This document shows, piece after piece, positions 36,746-47,655 of a DNA stretch of 64,000 nucleotides. Source of the stretch: Icerya purchasi (taxonomy: Eukaryota > Arthropoda > Insecta > Hemiptera > Monophlebidae); the NCBI GenBank assembly GCA_039619475.1, contig CM077116.1, forward strand, positions 277,775,258 through 277,839,257, given 5' to 3'. Every line of letters begins with the position of its first letter. The stretch's first letter is position 1. A program made the translations under genes and the position numbers. The notes under the pieces were generated by a model. The model had not been told where the DNA came from and searched no databases. It saw only the letters and a program-made list of their open reading frames with translations.

Positions 36746-36814
36746 CTACCTTTGAATTAGATGCATTCGATGAAATGTTGCATCAGAAAAATGCCCTTCA
36801 AACGGAGAAAGTTG
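36746..36814 (-). promoter_or_regulatory. Conserved leader block upstream of gene B (left arm)
   Basis: Inverted copy of 39389-39457 and homologous to the gene A block at 31156-31224. It lies about 140 bases before the gene B start codon. Confidence 0.55.
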
Positions 36815-37086
36815 ATTGCATACATTGATGAATGAAGTTGTTAAGAACTTGTACATACATATACATTTTGTTTGTGGTAGTGTATGCATGTACACATGAG
36901 ATCTTACATATAAGTAAGGGTCAAGATCCGGTTTTAACAGCTGTATCAGACGATCTTAACGTGCAGCTATGTACATGCAGGGATAGACTTTAATATAATC
37001 ATTATCGATGGTAAACGAGAACATTAATTCATTTTTAAATTTTAATATATCGTCTTCCATCACTAATAAGATAACATAAAAAACTA

Positions 37087-37769
37087 CTAACTTAACTGAA
37101 TATATCCTTCTTCAACCAACTTTTCCTCAATCATTCGAATTTCATCATCTACACCAACATTTCACACTTTTTTAGATGTATGCGATAACAATAATCACTC
37201 AACCAATTCATTAGGATCGTCTGAATAATCGATCGGTGTATCTTCATGACATACTCCGCCATCAGCACAATGCTTAGTCTTTGCTCCATCATAGTAAATT
37301 TTTACACTTGATCCATTAGACTGAAACATCGGACGTATTATTTTTCTGTATTTAGGAAGTGTAGTACCCTTTAATACACCAGTAGCACGTAAATGAGCTC
37401 TAGTACACTCAAGTATTTATTTATATAGATCTAAATCATTATTTTGTATATTTATTCTCATCCATATGCGATACCATTAGTAAATGAAAGAGTCCGGGTG
37501 TGTAAGGAAATTTTATTTGCTTACTTCCTTTTCCTAAATAAATTTCACCATATTTGCAGTCCCAAGAAATCAATGTCGATCCTATCAGATACTCATCAAT
37601 GTTTGTATCATAGTGTATTCCATATACTTGATCATTCGGAACAAGTTCATCAAAATCTGTATGAAATGAATCTACTTCACTTATGTTAAACGACTTAGCT
37701 TTGAGTTTGTTTTTAATATTTTCATCTTTAATTTCAGACTCAGCGTCACTTCTCTGTTTACTATTAGAC
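37087..37769 (-). pseudogene. DUF8207-like gene, front end missing (left arm)
   Basis: The rear two thirds of an uncharacterised protein family known from arthropod genomes and often found near Maverick-like elements (family assignment from memory of its layout). Readable parts: YGIHYDTNIDEYLIGS and PYTPGLFHLL in one frame (to 37439), then, after a frameshift and an in-frame stop, KYRKIIRPMF, DYSDDPNELVE and EEKLVEEGYIQLS ending at TAG (37087-37089). The arm ends inside this gene, so its N-terminus is absent, and polymerase sequence is joined directly to it. No ATG opens the frame. Non-functional. Confidence 0.75.
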
Positions 37770-37965
37770 AATCATGCGATAGTGATTCATTATTTAGAGG
37801 CTGTAGGATACACTCGAAATAATCAAATATAACAAATGATTTCAAATTCTTGCTGTTTATGTTGTTGAAATCTCGATATTTTATTCTCCTTTGTTGGCAT
37901 AACAACTGTAGCAGGAGTATTGGGTTAGTTTTACTTTCAGTCCAGAAATTTGTCAGGCCAATGTT
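37770..37965 (-). pseudogene. Relic of a Polinton-type DNA polymerase B
   Basis: On the minus strand one frame shows FVIFDYFECILQP. This fits the exonuclease I motif (D-x-E core) of family-B polymerases of the protein-primed type, the replicase of Mavericks/Polintons. Just upstream, in a second frame, MPTKENKI begins a segment with the spacing seen before that motif. The polymerase is over 1,000 residues long; only about 60 codons remain, with a frameshift. The relic runs straight into the DUF8207-like fragment at 37769, which marks the breakpoint of the inverted duplication. Second copy: 52932-53127. Confidence 0.6.
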
Positions 37966-38432
37966 ACGTTTAGAGAAAATCTGCTCTATCTATTTATATT
38001 GAATTTTAATAACTTATATATAACATGAAGTATATTTTAAGTATTTAAAATAATATGAAATTCACAGTGATTGATATATATGGTGAAATGTATGTATAAA
38101 GGAAGATTTACTCACAAGTTTTGATGAAATTCTAGTTATTTAAAATGTTGTTATCAAAGAGTAAATCATTGGTTAATACTGATAACAACAATAATGGAAT
38201 GAATAAGGAAGCAAGACTGAAAAAATGAACTAGACAGGATATGTAGCGATATAATGTAAAAATATAACCTATTGAAGTCCGAGTGGAAACCAATTACAAG
38301 TACTTCAGCCGCCATATTGGAACCTATTATGAAACCATTATTGGAAATTCATGAAGCATTACAAAAATCTGAAAGATTAAAATGGATTCTTATGGAATAA
38401 ATGATACATCAATGGTAAAAACGTCAAAAACG
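37770..38432. other. Asymmetric central spacer of the palindrome
   Basis: Pairing of the arms stops abruptly at 37769 and 38433, just outside the shared block GTCTAATAGTAAACAG. The left 150-200 bp hold a DNA polymerase relic on the minus strand. The right part, about 38199-38432, holds the front of the DUF8207-like gene on the plus strand. The middle, about 37970-38190, shows nothing recognisable. Confidence 0.85.
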
Positions 38433-39116
38433 GTCTAATAGTAAACAGAGAAGTGACGCTGAGTCTGAAATTAAAGATGAAAATATTAAAAAACAAACTC
38501 AAAGCTAAGTCGTTTAACATAAGTGAAGTAGATTCATTTCATACAGATTTTGATGAACTTGTTCCGAATGATCAAGTATATGGAATACACTATGATACAA
38601 ACATTGATGAGTATCTGATAGGATCGACATTGATTTCTTGGGACTGCAAATATGGTGAAATTTATTTAGGAAAAGGAAGTAAGCAAATAAAATTTCCTTA
38701 CACACCCGGACTCTTTCATTTACTAATGGTATCGCATATGGATGAGAATAAATATACAAAATAATGATTTAGATCTATATAAATAAATACTTGAGTGTAC
38801 TAGAGCTCATTTACGTGCTACTGGTGTATTAAAGGGTACTACACTTCCTAAATACAGAAAAATAATACGTCCGATGTTTCAGTCTAATGGATCAAGTGTA
38901 AAAATTTACTATGATGGAGCAAAGACTAAGCATTGTGCTGATGGCGGAGTATGTCATGAAGATACACCGATCGATTATTCAGACGATCCTAATGAATTGG
39001 TTGAGTGATTATTGTTATCGCATACATCTAAAAAAGTGTGAAATGTTGGTGTAGATGATGAAATTCGAATGATTGAGGAAAAGTTGGTTGAAGAAGGATA
39101 TATTCAGTTAAGTTAG
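38199..39116 (+). pseudogene. DUF8207-like gene with its own front end (right arm)
   Basis: This is the more complete copy. From ATG at 38199 the frame reads NKEARLKK and stops. Further pieces TRQDM and EPIMKPLLEIHEALQ follow (to about 38390), typical of the charged, helical N-terminus of this family. From 38433 on it matches the left arm, but a run of six A near 38490 (five in the left arm) shifts the frame. The conserved core and tail are as described at 37087-37769, ending with TAG at 39114-39116. Because only this side has the natural upstream part, the right side of the spacer is probably the original arrangement. Dead by several stops and frameshifts. Confidence 0.7.
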
Positions 39117-39388
39117 TAGTTTTTTATGTTATCTTATTAGTGATGGAAGACGATATATTAAAATTTAAAAATGAATTAATGTTCTCGTTTACCATCGATA
39201 ATGATTATATTAAAGTCTATCCCTGCATGTACATAGCTGCACGTTAAGATCGTCTGATACAGCTGTTAAAACCGGATCTTGACCCTTACTTATATGTAAG
39301 ATCTCATGTGTACATGCATACACTACCACAAACAAAATGTATATGTATGTACAAGTTCTTAACAACTTCATTCATCAATGTATGCAAT

Positions 39389-39457
39389 CAACTTTCTCCG
39401 TTTGAAGGGCATTTTTCTGATGCAACATTTCATCGAATGCATCTAATTCAAAGGTAG
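39389..39457 (+). promoter_or_regulatory. Conserved leader block upstream of gene B (right arm)
   Basis: Gap-free match to the gene A leader block. The end AAAG|GTAG resembles a splice donor (39454). Possible acceptors TTTTAG lie at 39543 and 39562, before the start codon at 39598. The short frame it ends reads QLSPFEGHFSDATF. Confidence 0.5.
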
Positions 39458-39597
39458 ACATTATGTCAACTCTCTGAATAACTGTATTCGCTCGCTTGTT
39501 ATTAGTTTCACGAATTAGTGTTCTTCACACGTTTAAATTTTAGTTACTATTAAAAGTTTTAGTTTTTTTTCTTTTCTCTTTAATAACAACTGTAACA

Positions 39598-40446
39598 ATG
39601 ATAGTAGCACGTGAGGTAATTATCGATATTCAATGTTTTAAATATGATAATGATACGTACATCATTAAGGAACTTTCAATAATAAGTATCGATGGTGAAA
39701 TTCAATTTCATAGAATTTACAAGCCTCCATTCGAATGGGATGTATTATCCAATAATAAAAAACAAGAAAACATGAGGATAATTCAAAACTGTCATTCAAT
39801 TCCGTGGAATGCAGGAGATTACAATTACGAATCTATTGCTGGTGATATAGAAAATGTGTTGGAAGATTTTGAACCATTGAATATTTACATTAAAGGAAAT
39901 GAAAAAATTACCACTATATGGATAAAACTATTTGAAACATCACTTTCAAGATTCAAGATTATTAATTTAGAAAAAGAATTCGGTATACCCAATTTAAGGA
40001 AATTAAATAATATGTATAAAGGAATATCAAGAGTTGTAAAATGTGATGCACACACGGATAAAAACATACATAGGTGTTCATTGCAGAATGTATATGTGAT
40101 GATGAAATGGTACGATGTAAATGTTAGACCTATATTATCATTAGTAAAATATTCTACGTGCGACTTGATGCAAAATATTACTGCAGAGATATTAATTAAT
40201 GTATGCCCTCAAAAAATTTGCGATTTTTACAATAAATTACCTGTAGCACTGAAGAATGATCGACGTATCAAACGCTTCTTACCGTGTTTTAAACATCATA
40301 GCTATGATATTCCAGATTCTTTTCCACTCAGTGCAGTACATCCCACCTTAATCAAAGATTGTCCGCAATGCAACCATGCAAGTTTGTTCGAATTCCAACA
40401 TAACCCGATCAAAGGAGCCAATTTGCGAGCATTGTACGAATCATAA
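39598..40446 (+). CDS. Gene B (right arm, contig 1)
   Basis: Translation identical to the left-arm copy (35757-36605), here reading outward on the plus strand. The intact frame in both arms contrasts with the broken DUF8207-like neighbour and suggests either recent origin of the palindrome, arm-to-arm conversion, or selection. ATG is preceded by a T-rich tract and AACTGTAACA. Confidence 0.75.
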   Translation: MIVAREVIIDIQCFKYDNDTYIIKELSIISIDGEIQFHRIYKPPFEWDVLSNNKKQENMRIIQNCHSIPWNAGDYNYESIAGDIENVLEDFEPLNIYIKGNEKITTIWIKLFETSLSRFKIINLEKEFGIPNLRKLNNMYKGISRVVKCDAHTDKNIHRCSLQNVYVMMKWYDVNVRPILSLVKYSTCDLMQNITAEILINVCPQKICDFYNKLPVALKNDRRIKRFLPCFKHHSYDIPDSFPLSAVHPTLIKDCPQCNHASLFEFQHNPIKGANLRALYES

Positions 40447-40700
40447 TCTTGTAATTTTTCCATCTTTAAATTTTTTGTGATATTTATTTATTTTTTAAAT
40501 TAATTTTCTTTTATTCTTGTTAATCGTTTGTAAATATATTACATGAATTATATATATATTTTACATTTCATAATTTTTTTCGCGTGCGAATGGAATAATA
40601 AAAATAACTTTTTCTTTTTCCTTTAAATGTAAATATTATCTTTCAACTTCAATAATGAGTATAAACACTTTTTTTATTGTAAAATCATATGGGTTCTAAT

Positions 40701-41025
40701 TAGTGATGGGCAACTTCGAAATGATTCATTCGAATTATTTGATTGTTCGATGACTTTGAATGCATTCGATTGTTCCGTGGTTGCATTCGAAATGTTATTT
40801 CATTCGAATAATTCATTCGTATTCACAACAATCATTCGAAATGCTATTTCTCTCGGAAGAATCTAGTCAATGTTTAACGAATACTTCATTCGTTTGTGTT
40901 CGGATGGTTCCGGTTTTTATTCGAATAATTCATTCGTATTCACAAAAATCATTCAATTGTTTTTTTTTTTTTGACGATTATCGGTTGTTTCGATTGTGAA
41001 AACATTTCGAAATCGCACATCACTA
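40701..41025 (+). mobile_element. hAT-like MITE 3 (right arm, short form)
   Basis: Inverted partner of 35058-35499 but 117 bp shorter, with one internal unit instead of two. Flanks match those of the left-arm copy in reverse. Confidence 0.75.
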
Positions 41026-41233
41026 ATTCTAATACATATACATAAGAAAATAATAAAAAAAAAACGAGTAACAAATAAAAAAATAATAAACAGAGTGATA
41101 GCAATATGGTGTATTTAGAATTTGCATCATCTAATACCTCAAGCATTGTATGTAGAATATAAAAATGAGTAAAAATAGCTATAATTAGAGAGAGTATGAA
41201 TAAATTTTTAAAAAATATCAAAAAAAAACCCAT
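40949..41233 (-). CDS. Small hydrophobic ORF (right arm, contig 1)
   Basis: Same translation as 34850-35134, with the last 26 codons inside the MITE. Doubtful gene. Confidence 0.2.
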   Translation of the reverse strand: MGFFLIFFKNLFILSLIIAIFTHFYILHTMLEVLDDANSKYTILLSLCLLFFYLLLVFFLLFSYVYVLELVMCDFEMFSQSKQPIIVKKKKTIE

Positions 41234-43588
41234 GTTATTTTCCGGCGGCGTTTGAAATGAAAATTTCTACATGTATTTAATGTGATAGTTGACGCAGGTG
41301 CGAAAATATGTTTAATTTTTTCAAAATTTAATTCTAAAAACATTCGTGGAAAAGTAAATAAATTAAGTAAACATAGAAATTAGTAGGCATCATATAAAAA
41401 ATTAAAACTTATGATGGAACTTAGAATATAGATGAATGAAAAAAAAAAAGGTTGTAATTGAATAGATTAATGAAAAAACATAATAGTCTTTGTGTTTACG
41501 TTTCTTCTGTTTTTTTTTTTGTTTTTTTCGTTATGTTTAATGCACCATATTGCTTTTTATGTATAGCCTCTTCACTCTCTTGTTTTCAAAAGTATACTCT
41601 TCTGTCAATTACTTCTTTAAAAAAACTTTCCGAATTTTAGCATTTATCATATTATATGACATGTACAATAAATTAACAGATTCCATATTGCAGTGAAAAG
41701 AAAACTAATTTAAAAAATCTCTGAAATAAAAAATAATATAAAGAAAAAGAAGATCGTGAATCAAAGAAAAAAAACAAAAAACAGTGATTCTTCATGATAT
41801 TTTACTCCCCACCCTGGGGACATTTATTTTTTGTAGAATTTAAATATTGTTGTAAAAGCAAGTATGTTGTTATTTTGTATATTATAGGGTGAAAAAAAAA
41901 ATTAATAATACGTTAATCATTGATTTAAAAAATTATATTATCATACATTTCCGGCATCCGATGTTTGCATGTGCTTGTATAGAAAGCGTGTATACACATA
42001 TACACGAATAAAATATAATACATCCAAGGTAACTTGCATATTTCTGCTGTTGTCTAAAACCGTTAGAATATTAGGTAAAAGATTGAGTAAGATAAATACG
42101 ATCGTAACACATTGTTTAAAGAAACAAAAATAAAAAGTAAAATAACATGATCGATTTAATTTGAATTTAGCAATATTTTTAGAACTAACATGAATTTTTT
42201 GTAAAACGCGAAATAAAAAAAGGAAAGAAAACAACGGTAAAATTTGTTAGTTTTACGGATAAATCAGTATAGTTGTATTTAACAATGCCTATGCAGTTAA
42301 TAATCTTTTGTCATTCATTTAACCGTGTGCTCACACACATGCCCACATACATTTATACCGGTCTTAATGGTATGTTTATTATCAACTATCTCATTCATCC
42401 AGTTTTAAAGCTAATTTTCGGTCTTTTTTATAAAACTGCCTCGAAAAGGATGCTAACGGATATTTCATGTCTGCCACTGCAGTGCAGTTCTGCAATAATA
42501 AAGGTACATAATTTATCTCACTCTCATTCTCTTATTCTATAAGCAGATCTCTACCTGTCGTTGCGATTCAACGGTTGTTTCTTATTAGCCATTTCGCACA
42601 TTTCAAGCATACATACACACACATGTTCACACATATTTACTCACCCTTACGCGCATGCAGTGTCGATACATGATCTGTAGGTGTTCTGTAATGACGAAGA
42701 CTATTCATAGACGTTCCTGTAGATTTCGAAATATTTTCGTATTGAAAAATTTTAAATGTAAAAAATGAAAAATCTTAGAACGAAACATTGAATAAAAATT
42801 TCCTTCATAATCTGTATTCCAAATAATAAGACTCGTACGTTTTCATCAGCTCCCTCCCTCACGTGTAAAAATTTAGCTTTTTATTTTCTCTCTCTGTCGT
42901 ATCAGTCTATTTAAATGATATGAATAATAATAATGAAAATTTTTTTTTTTAAGATAATAAGTGTAAATTGAACGTTTTACGGAAATTTCCATCAAAGTTT
43001 GAAATCTATGTATTAGGTTTTGACCGTTTTTCAAATAAAGTCGTAGATTTACCATTCATATCGAGGAAAAAATAAAAAAATAATTTTTTTCATACTTGTA
43101 TATGTAAGCATATACACGCATGCATATGCTGAGAGATAAAAAAAAAAAAAGAAAAAGATTATTTAAATTTAAATAAACAGTTACATAAATTGATGTGATT
43201 TCATCCATACAACATATTAATTGAAATAGAATGAAATAATAAATGATGTGTTCGGTACTATAATATCTGCGGTGTATCTAAATAATTTTAAAGTAATTAT
43301 ATGACCATGAAATAAAATAAAATGTAGGAAATGTATATTATTACATATTAAAATTCCATACATATATACATACATACATTATAATTTATGTGAAACAATG
43401 TAAAAGATTTTGAAATAATAAAAATAAAAATGCGAGTAAAAGAAAAAAATATGGTTTTATTTCACATATTATACATACTGCGCGAAAGCTGACTTTGGTA
43501 CATTGAAAGGTAATTGTTATGTTCATATTCAACTTTCGTAGGATCTAGACAACTCCATCTTTCAAATTCCGCGCCTTTTATTGAATTT

Positions 43589-44322
43589 TTAATCCGTATG
43601 AATTGAATGTTGACAGTCGTCGCAATCTTTTACTTTGACACAATTTCGAGTACTCCTGCGTAATGTATCACCGTCGATATAATATTCTTTATCATGTTCG
43701 TGATCGTAGCATGGTAGAAATGATTTTATCGTATCATCCTGTTTTAATCTGTCCGGTAAAAATATATAAATGTCCCCGATGCAACTTGGAAATAATGTAA
43801 TTATCATTTCTTTGGTGGCTGTAATGAATAACTGGCTTAAATCATTTATATTGAGATTGTTCATAAGCTTCAGCGGACGGATAACGTGATCGTGCCATGT
43901 CCTCATCACCATAACATTTTTCACCGCACAATGAAAAATATCATTCTCATAATGGTGTTTACAAGTTAGCAAATTGCTTATACCAGAGTATTCTTGATAT
44001 AAATCATCGATACTAGGTACTCGAAAGACTTTCTCCATATTAACGAGTTCGTAGTCCAAGTCACGCAACAATTCAGACTTTTCGTTAAGTTCCCATAATA
44101 TAAGTTTTGCATAAGTGGTTAAAATATATACGCGAGCCTTCGGTTTTTCGGACAATATTGTGAATATATCGCGTGCCATGAATATTTCTTCCCGACAGGG
44201 AAATAATGAGGGGTTTTTCAAGTAATGACTCACGGAAGAGCATTGTAAATGAGGCATTTTTGATGCAGACCATGCTCTGCTTGGCTTGTATAGCGTATGT
44301 AAATACCTCCCGCCAGACATCT
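43589..44322 (-). CDS. Gene A, partial: front end lost in the gap
   Basis: Encodes gene A from about residue 96 to the stop, identical to the other copies. The first third is not missing from the genome; it is in the continuing contig at 59485-59770. Confidence 0.75.
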
Positions 44323-44422
44323 NNNNNNNNNNNNNNNNNNNNNNNNNNNNNNNNNNNNNNNNNNNNNNNNNNNNNNNNNNNNNNNNNNNNNNNNNNNNNN
44401 NNNNNNNNNNNNNNNNNNNNNN
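44323..44422. other. Assembly gap of 100 N
   Basis: Exactly 100 undetermined bases, a conventional placeholder for a gap of unknown size. Contig ends on both sides fall inside the repeated element. Frames that read through it are meaningless. Confidence 0.98.
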
Positions 44423-44477
44423 TTGACGATTGTTGATTGTTTCGATTGTAAAAACATTTCGAAATCGCACATCACTA
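44423..44477 (+). mobile_element. hAT-like MITE 1, 3' remnant at a contig start
   Basis: The last 55 bases of MITE 1, beginning just after the long T run. A contig starting at a homopolymer next to a 15-bp array is what assembly breakdown looks like. Confidence 0.7.
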
Positions 44478-44760
44478 GCACTGACAGATCACACGCTTAT
44501 ATCTACCATAGTGTTAGCCACCACGAAAGCGAACCATTAGATCCCGTGCACACTCTGCTCTCGATAGTTTCCCTATCATTCATAATAATTTTTCAAAGCC
44601 TAAGTATCATAGAATTAGTGCAAGTATATTTATTATTTTTTCTCACTTACGATTATTTTTCCGTCCGTAAGTATTATAAAATTAGTCTAAGTATATTTCT
44701 CATTTTCTACGGTTCCAAAAATTTTTCCTTATTCTCCGATCGTTACAAAAGCGCACTGAC

Positions 44761-45068
44761 TAGTGATGGGCAACTTCGAAATGATTCATTCGAATTATTC
44801 GATTGTTCGATAACTTCGAATACATTCGATTGTTCCACAGTTACATTCGAAATGTTATTTCATTCGAATAATTCATTTGTATTCACAACAATCATTCGAA
44901 TTAAAATCATTCGAATCAAAATCATTCGAATCAAAATCATTTGAATTAAAATCATTCAAATTAAAATCATTCGAATCAAATCATTCGAATGAAAATCATT
45001 TGATTGTTGTTTTTTTTTGACGATTGTTGATTATTTCGATTGTAAAAACATTTCGACGCACATCACTA
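44761..45068 (+). mobile_element. hAT-like MITE 2 (contig 2)
   Basis: Counterpart of 29599-29906 at offset 15,162, with the same seven-unit array and flanks. Confidence 0.7.
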
Positions 45069-46317
45069 GCACTGGCAGATCACATGCTTATATCCACCAT
45101 AGCGTTAGCCACCGCGAAAGCGAACCATTCGATCCCGTGCACACTCTACTCTCAATAGTTTCCCTATCGTTCATAATAATTTTTCCAAGCCAAGTATTAT
45201 AGAATTAGTCTAAGTATATTTATTATTTTTTCTCACTTACGATTACTTTTCCATTCGTAAGTATTTATGTATGTTTTCCCCGGTTCTAAAAAATAAATCT
45301 ATCGATTTCTCGCCCCTCAATGAATGCCCACGCATCATTCTCGCGCATGTGTCATTCATTAGTGTTACCACTTTTTTTTCAAAATTAGTCCAAGTATATT
45401 TTATTATTTTTCTCATTACGATTATTTTCAGTCCGTAAGTATTTCTGTATGTTTTCCGAGGTTTTAAAAATTAATCCGAACAGACATTCAGACTGTTGTG
45501 AAAGCATACTATCTATCAACCGCACAGATTCTACATTATACGTTACTCTATTACGAGTTCTTCAAAAAATTGATTCGAATGTGTTTTTCATTTTTTTTTT
45601 TTTTCAATCCTAAAAATTCATTCTTTCTACCCCGCCCCCTCACATCTAAAATTGCTTATCTTTCGTAATCTTTATTTATTTTATCGATTCTAAAAATTAA
45701 TCAATGGTTCACTCGAAAGCGTACCGCACATTCCCACACACTTATCTTCTATCACGAATTTCCCTATTGATCATGAACATTTTTTCAACGTTAGACACAA
45801 TAGCATATCACATTGGTCTCGCATACACACCACATGCAGTTCTATATGTCTAATTTTTATTAACGATCTTTATTTTTTTTTGTACTGGTATTACTTTTTC
45901 CTACACAGTCATGTCATCATATACACTTAACATTGTCAAAAATAATTTTAACCTTTCGAGAAAGAAAAATCTCCGATCAATAAAAAATATTTATTAACAT
46001 CACAATTATTTTTAATATTATTCGCTTCGCTATAAACATAATTTTTTTATTTAATAAACTCATCCGCATCATCAATCGTTTCAAGACATTATTTTTTCGA
46101 ACGTCAATACCTGTTTTCCAAGAATCGATAACCTCTGCAGGTATATATCTCGTCATCGCAACAACCTTTACCTGCATGACTCGCATACCTTCAAGACCAC
46201 TTGTACATTGCTCGCACGCTATTTCCCATTATTCGGTACAAGAATATTTTTCACACTCCCTCACATATGCGTATACACTCAAAGTCCTCGATTACTTTGT
46301 TTGTATACAAATATATT

Positions 46318-46386
46318 CAGCTTTCTCCGACGGAACAACATTTTTCTGACGTAACATTTCCACTGCCACAACCGATTCAAAGGTAG
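46318..46386 (+). promoter_or_regulatory. Leader block upstream of gene A (contig 2)
   Basis: Counterpart of 31156-31224, followed by the same predicted intron to 46605. Confidence 0.5.
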
Positions 46387-46635
46387 CTAATGAGATAGAC
46401 TATCGAACGGAATCATTCAAGCGGTCAGTATTAGTTTTATGATAAACATGTATATTTTGTCGAATCTGTGTTCACGCATTATTAAAAAATTTACGTCAAC
46501 GTTAAAGAAAATAATTTCCTATGTTTTTTCTCTTTTTTTCTCTATCATTTATTTTTGTCTTTTATCTTTCCTTTTTCTCTTTCTTTTTCTCTGTATTTTT
46601 TTTAGTGAAAAGTTTGAAATACATATTATTCAATC

Positions 46636-47655
46636 ATGAACGCTAATATAGTTAACATAAGCAGCAACTCAAAATCAATTAAGCACGCTGAATTTATTCA
46701 GAATTTATTTGCAAGTGATAGCGACTCGTATACGTCTTCGTCACTTCAATTACCGCAATCAGATGATGGTTATTCTTCAACAGAATCAACATCTTTTGCA
46801 CATAAAATCGTTGGTCCAGTATTATTGTCAGATCAGATGGATATAGCGGAATATTTTGTAGATTTCAGCTTCCATAAGGATTCTGATTATGGTTTTCTAG
46901 TAACCGAACTAGCGATGATTGAGATGTCTGGCGGGAGGTATTTACATACGCTATACAAGCCAAGCAGAGCATGGTCTGCATCAAAAATGCCTCATTTACA
47001 ATGCTCTTCCGTGAGTCATTACTTGAAAAACCCCTCATTATTTCCCTGTCGGGAAGAAATATTCATGGCACGCGATATATTCACAATATTGTCCGAAAAA
47101 CCGAAGGCTCGCGTATATATTTTAACCACTTATGCAAAACTTATATTATGGGAACTTAACGAAAAGTCTGAATTGTTGCGTGACTTGGACTACGAACTCG
47201 TTAATATGGAGAAAGTCTTTCGAGTACCTAGTATCGATGATTTATATCAAGAATACTCTGGTATAAGCAATTTGCTAACTTGTAAACACCATTATGAGAA
47301 TGATATTTTTCATTGTGCGGTGAAAAATGTTATGGTGATGAGGACATGGCACGATCACGTTATCCGTCCGCTGAAGCTTATGAACAATCTCAATATAAAT
47401 GATTTAAGCCAGTTATTCATTACAGCCACCAAAGAAATGATAATTACATTATTTCCAAGTTGCATCGGGGACATTTATATATTTTTACCGGACAGATTAA
47501 AACAGGATGATACGATAAAATCATTTCTACCATGCTACGATCACGAACATGATAAAGAATATTATATCGACGGTGATACATTACGCAGGAGTACTCGAAA
47601 TTGTGTCAAAGTAAAAGATTGCGACGACTGTCAACATTCAATTCATACGGATTAA
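46636..47655 (+). CDS. Gene A (left arm, contig 2; probably redundant)
   Basis: Translation identical over all 339 residues to 31474-32493, with the same off-frame continuation to 47782 and AATAAA at 47783. Probably the same physical gene seen in the overlapping contig. Confidence 0.7.
   Translation: MNANIVNISSNSKSIKHAEFIQNLFASDSDSYTSSSLQLPQSDDGYSSTESTSFAHKIVGPVLLSDQMDIAEYFVDFSFHKDSDYGFLVTELAMIEMSGGRYLHTLYKPSRAWSASKMPHLQCSSVSHYLKNPSLFPCREEIFMARDIFTILSEKPKARVYILTTYAKLILWELNEKSELLRDLDYELVNMEKVFRVPSIDDLYQEYSGISNLLTCKHHYENDIFHCAVKNVMVMRTWHDHVIRPLKLMNNLNINDLSQLFITATKEMIITLFPSCIGDIYIFLPDRLKQDDTIKSFLPCYDHEHDKEYYIDGDTLRRSTRNCVKVKDCDDCQHSIHTD

Larger units (their letters stand above)
27784..37769 (+). 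repeat. Left arm of the palindrome (complete)
   Basis: This arm runs from the outer terminus to the edge of the spacer, 9,986 bp. Its inverted partner is 38433-44322 continued by 59485-63460. The only length differences found between the arms are 117 bp in MITE 3, 3 bp near 35560, 1 bp in a T run near 32945 and 1 bp in an A/T run near 37710. Protein translations of genes A and B are identical between the arms. Confidence 0.9.
29261..44322 (+). repeat. 15,062-bp segment duplicated across the gap, copy 1
   Basis: Every gene and boundary in this segment recurs exactly 15,162 bases further on. The segment ends at the last base before the N run, and its partner begins at the first base after it. 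This coincidence is expected for two overlapping contigs that were scaffolded without merging. Confidence 0.9.
38433..44322 (-). repeat. Right arm, inner 5.9 kb (ends at the gap)
   Basis: Inverted copy of the inner left arm. It stops in the middle of gene A at the run of N. The sequence that should follow is present at 59485-63460. Confidence 0.9.

Noticed and set aside
37444..37689. 81-codon frame opposite the DUF8207-like gene
   Set aside because: Shadow of the recognisable minus-strand fragment, repeated only because the arms are.
37439..37771. 110-codon frame as an intact DUF8207-like gene
   Set aside because: It begins at TTG at the arm boundary, lacks the N-terminal part of the family and stops before the conserved C-terminal part, which continues in another frame.
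44206..44481. Open frames running through the N gap
   Set aside because: They include undetermined bases and join unrelated contig ends; not coding evidence.
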